Positions 15,360 to 18,230 of a stretch of 18,230 bases of DNA are shown in pieces. Numbering within the stretch: position 1 is the first letter of the stretch; every line of letters begins with the position of its first letter. Origin of the DNA: Pseudogymnoascus destructans (taxonomy: Eukaryota; Ascomycota; Leotiomycetes; Thelebolales; Thelebolaceae); assembly GCF_001641265.1 (NCBI RefSeq), contig NW_020167582.1:1-18230 (forward strand), written 5' to 3'. The notes beneath the pieces were generated by a model. The model made no database searches and was not told the origin of the DNA. It saw only the letters and a program-made list of their open reading frames with translations. The position numbers were made by a program, and so were the translations under genes.

Positions 15360-17135
15360 ATGAGTCGCAAACCCATCGTGGCGGGCCTCAATCGTCGCCA
15401 GTCCTCGACCCCACACTACCAGACTTTCCCCACAGCCCCTCCACGAACTCGCGGGAATGCGCTCTCGTCTCCCTTCGACTCCTCCCATGACCAAGATAGA
15501 GTATCCAATGCCGACGACGACCAGCATAACAACCACAATCATGAGTCGCCGCTTCCGCGCCGCCAGCTCGCCGTTCTCGCTATCATCGCCCTGGCCGAGC
15601 AAACTGCGCTGAACTCCATCTCCCCCTACCTCCCACAGATGGTGCCTCTTTCCCCTCAACAGACACATCACGAATCGGTCTATATGTCGGCGCATCGCCT
15701 CGTCGTTTGCTGCCGGCGCAACTCCTCACGAATTACTTCTGGGGCTCACTCTCCGACCGCATCGGGCGCAAACCAGTTATCTCCTCGTTGCCATCCTCAC
15801 GGCTGCGGCATTCGTAGGGTTCGGGTTCTGCACAAAGCTATGGCATGCGATCCTTGTGCAAGCTATAATGGGAATTGTAAACGGGAATCAGGGACTCATC
15901 AGTACGTGTCTGGGCGAGATCACGGGACCGCTCAAATCAAGGCCGCGCTTTCGTCTGGCTGCCCGTCATCTACGGTGTAGGCGCCATCTCAGGGCCGGCA
16001 CTAGGCGGATTGTTAGTGCAAGGAGAGTCCAGTGCGAAGAAACCATCCTACCCGTTCTACTCCCGAATCTGGTTGCGGCTGTCATACTGGTGGTGGAATT
16101 ACAGTTACCCTGATATTCCTCGAAGAGAGCCTCGAGGAGGCCAAAGACCTCCCACGCTACAAGACAGAGTCAGAGCCTTCTTCTCATGGATGTGGCAGTT
16201 CGCCTCCGGTGCCATCCGCCCAACCTACACCCGACGCGGTCCCCTCCACCACCACGGCCACCGCCGAGTCCACTCCCATAGCTCTACCATCTCGAGCACA
16301 AGCAGCACCTCCCCTCCTCCTCCCTCCTCCATGACATCTTCGCTGGCCCATATACCTCCATCCCCATCAAAGACCCCTCAGCGGCACCACCCTCCTCCTC
16401 CTATCCACCTACTTCGTCTTCCAGCTCTCCAACGCATCCTTCAACGCCCTCTACCCCTCTTCGCCTTCGCCGACCCCCCACTCGGCCGCAATATCCCCGC
16501 CCGAGATATTGGTTTCTCTCTCTCCGCCGCCGGTGTCGCTACAATTATGTTCCAGGTCCTCATCTTCGGCCGCCTACGCGACAAGATGGGGAACAAAGCG
16601 ACATACCGCGCGGGCCTGGGCTTATTCGCCGTTGCCCTCCTCGCAACCCCGACCGTACCATTCGCAGACTCTAAGCCGCCATTCAAGTTCCTCACAGGAC
16701 ACATGTGGATGTGGGCACACCTCTCCCTCGTACTCCTCGCCAAGACAGTAGCATCCGTAGGCGGCCTCTCCAGCGCCCTCCTGCTCATCACCAATTCAGC
16801 CCCTGAACCAGAGTGTCTAGGCGCTCTGAACGGGTTGGCGCAAACGCTTAGCTCTGCGGGGCGGGGGGTAGGCCCCGTGATGGCAGGCGGATTATTCAGC
16901 GCTGCACCGAAGAATGGGAGGAGTGGTGGTTGGATCCCATTTGGGGTGTTTGGGGGGTGTCGCGGTGCTAGGGTTCGTGGCAAGTTGGGGGATTCGGGCG
17001 AGGAGTTGGAGGGAGAGGAGTGGGATGAGGGTGAACATGATGAGGAAGAGGTGTTATAGTGTGGTATATTGGACGATGGGTGCGGAGGTATTCGCGACGA
17101 CGGACGTGCATGGATTCTGGGTGCAAGGCCATTGA
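15360..17135 (+). pseudogene. MFS drug/solute transporter with about ten single-base frame shifts
   Basis: The protein would be about 590 aa and intronless, a 12-helix plasma- or vacuolar-membrane transporter of the DHA1-like fungal group. It starts at ATG 15360 with a polar N-terminus, then helix 1 (LAVLAIIALAEQTALN). The MFS signature between helices 2 and 3 (GSLSDRIGRKPV) is at 15743-15778. GIVNGNQGLISTCLGEIT follows (helix 4), then GAISGPALGGLL (helix 5), a long loop, and C-terminal helices (FVFQLSNASFNALY, LSLVLLAKTVASVGG, GVAVLGFVASW). Following homology, the frame must change near 15644, 15693, 15715, 15790, 15925, 16063, 16095, 16300-16330, 16385-16400, 16457 and 16958. Nearly all these points fall in short G or C runs. 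In-frame stops are not needed to explain the breaks. It is either a recently dead gene or a region with consensus indel errors. Confidence 0.8.
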
Positions 17136-17988
17136 TTTTTTGGCAACTTGGACACAGCCACAGCCACAGCCAGTCCGAGCGAAATGAACCGTTAATGGTG
17201 GACTACGAAAGTCATTCTACCACCATACACCGACCTATCAGCAAATTAACACCCCCATTCCCCACAAAGCAGTGGCTGCAAGATTACCGCAACTATACCA
17301 GGTTCCTCGGTTGCTTCTTGAATGAGGCATAGATTAGTACCCTTTCACTGCGCAGTGCAGGGAGGCCGATTTGTCAGCCCAAGTCCAAGTGCAGAGCCGC
17401 CCTCCACGCAGGCAAGCGACTTAAGGCAAGAGAAACTAGAACCATGGACGACGTCGCGTTCCATCTCACTGAGCTAAAAGTTTTAAGGACCAGAAATGTG
17501 AAGCTACTGCTGGGAGCAAAGAAAGCAAGTGGCTCAACCGTACATTGCTAAATTTTAGAGCGAATCAATTATGATATAAATATTCAGCTTAGCTTTGAGC
17601 AAGGGCGATGAGTATATTATTATGGGTATATAGCTTAGAATATGAAAAACATACATATATACCTCACGAAGGATTCGCTAGGAGGTGAACCCTTTGGCCA
17701 TTGATAAAAAGGTAACTGCTAATAACATGCTTCTGCGTTGGCTCTCGGAACGCAAAGCCGATCAACAACCTCTCCTCGACCTTGTACGCGACCTTTCTTA
17801 AAGTGCACAAGTCCGACACGTACGAACACTTCCTCGGGTGCCCGTGTCGGAGCAGAATGGAGACATGGGAGCGGCACAGATAGATGGTTGAATTAATTCA
17901 AATGTTCTCCATTGAGACATCGATTAGCCATACATTTACTATAATTACACGTGTAGAGGGACGCCGCCACTCTATTTCTCCATCCTCT
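17136..17988. other. Spacer without a supported gene
   Basis: This stretch is largely AT-rich. It contains three ACAGCC repeats (17154-17171), a 14-bp palindrome TTGAATTAATTCAA (17888-17901) and two inverted repeats (GGTATATA at 17625-17632 with TATATACC at 17656-17663; 17812-17851, listed separately). An 87-codon frame at 17069-17332 has no protein-like features. I see no tRNA. Confidence 0.5.
17812..17851. repeat. 9-bp inverted repeat (hairpin)
   Basis: TCCGACACG at 17812-17820 and CGTGTCGGA at 17843-17851 are exact reverse complements with a 22-base loop. It could be a 3' end signal or an operator-like site; there is no gene close enough to tell. Confidence 0.5.
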
Positions 17989-18230
17989 CTACTCCCTCTC
18001 CATCCTCTCCCTTCTCTCTGCCTCCTCCTCCTCCTCGGCCTCCACCTGAATGATAGCTGCAATAGCCGCTTCGTGTTGGCGGCGGCTAGCGATGCGCCCC
18101 TTTCTGCTCTGTATGAGCAGTCGTACAGTGGGGAGTGGACGGGCGAGGGCGCGAGCGCAAGGGCGAGACGACGCGGGGTTCAGGCGCAGGAGAGGCGACG
18201 CGGACTTGGTTATGGTTGGCAGACGAGACA
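17989..18230 (-). CDS. C-terminal end of an unrecognised ORF at the right edge
   Basis: The minus-strand frame is open from the window edge to a TAG at 17991-17989, about 80 residues. The N-terminal part visible is Arg/Pro/Ala-rich. The C-terminal part reads QHEAAIAAIIQVEAEEEEEAERRERMERE, which would be a strongly charged helix. That tail comes from a CT-rich low-complexity DNA tract (about 17970-18045), so the frame may be fortuitous. I do not recognise a family and cannot see the start. Confidence 0.3.
   Translation of the reverse strand, partial: SRLPTITKSASPLLRLNPASSRPCARALARPLPTVRLLIQSRKGRIASRRQHEAAIAAIIQVEAEEEEEAERRERMERE

Noticed and set aside
16010..17059. A separate 349-aa gene
   Set aside because: It is one frame of the broken MFS transporter. 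Its middle part is a shifted Pro/Ser-rich reading of transporter codons.
17069..17332. An 87-aa gene with a His/Ser run
   Set aside because: The run comes from the ACAGCC microsatellite and the start overlaps the transporter end. Nothing else supports coding.

Overview
This window looks like a piece of a filamentous fungal genome, most likely Ascomycota (Pezizomycotina). The reasons are two families of fungal-type Ty3/gypsy LTR retrotransposons, one nested inside the other, and an apparently intronless MFS transporter gene with fungal-style TATA and pyrimidine-rich promoter elements. The species cannot be named from the sequence.

Layout. (1) Positions 1-727 hold a partial unrecognised minus-strand ORF, a plus-strand TATA box with a CT-rich tract, and three exact 29-bp tandem repeats. 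(2) Positions about 728-14793 are an old, broken Ty3/gypsy element on the minus strand ('host element'): gag at the right (14279 to about 13122), then zinc knuckle and protease, then reverse transcriptase/RNase H (5276-2475), then integrase (2478-1049). Its frame is broken by several single-base indels. Its RT is divergent (FVDD at the active site, no VDYRxLN box) and its protease-RT linker is very long. (3) Positions 5679-12677 are a young, complete Ty3/gypsy chromovirus on the plus strand ('nested element'), inserted in the host element's protease codons with a 5-bp target-site duplication (CCGAT). Its two 475-bp LTRs differ at only two positions. (4) Positions 14280-15359 are the host leader, an uncertain 5' LTR and the transporter promoter. 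(5) Positions 15360-17135 are an MFS transporter reading frame interrupted by about ten single-base shifts. (6) Positions 17136-18230 are AT-rich spacer followed by the C-terminal end of an unrecognised minus-strand ORF.

How the nested element seems to work. Each LTR has a duplicated 86-bp U3 module rich in GAGTCC/GGACTC hexamers and CACGTG boxes. A TATA box lies about 37 nt before GTGCTCAA, whose exact complement TTGAGCAC sits 2 nt after the 5' LTR. That is the layout expected for Tf1/sushi-style self-primed reverse transcription. Gag (645 aa, CCHC knuckle plus a second C/H cluster) ends in a textbook -1 frameshift site: A AAA AAC directly before the gag stop, then a strong hairpin whose loop can form a pseudoknot. 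Pol carries protease, RT, RNase H, integrase and a C-terminal chromodomain, all with intact catalytic residues.

The most unusual item is an antisense gene between pol and the 3' LTR. It has its own TATA box and encodes about 188 aa with a Zn(II)2Cys6-type cysteine pattern and a long charged helix. It looks like a DNA-binding accessory or regulator carried by the transposon.
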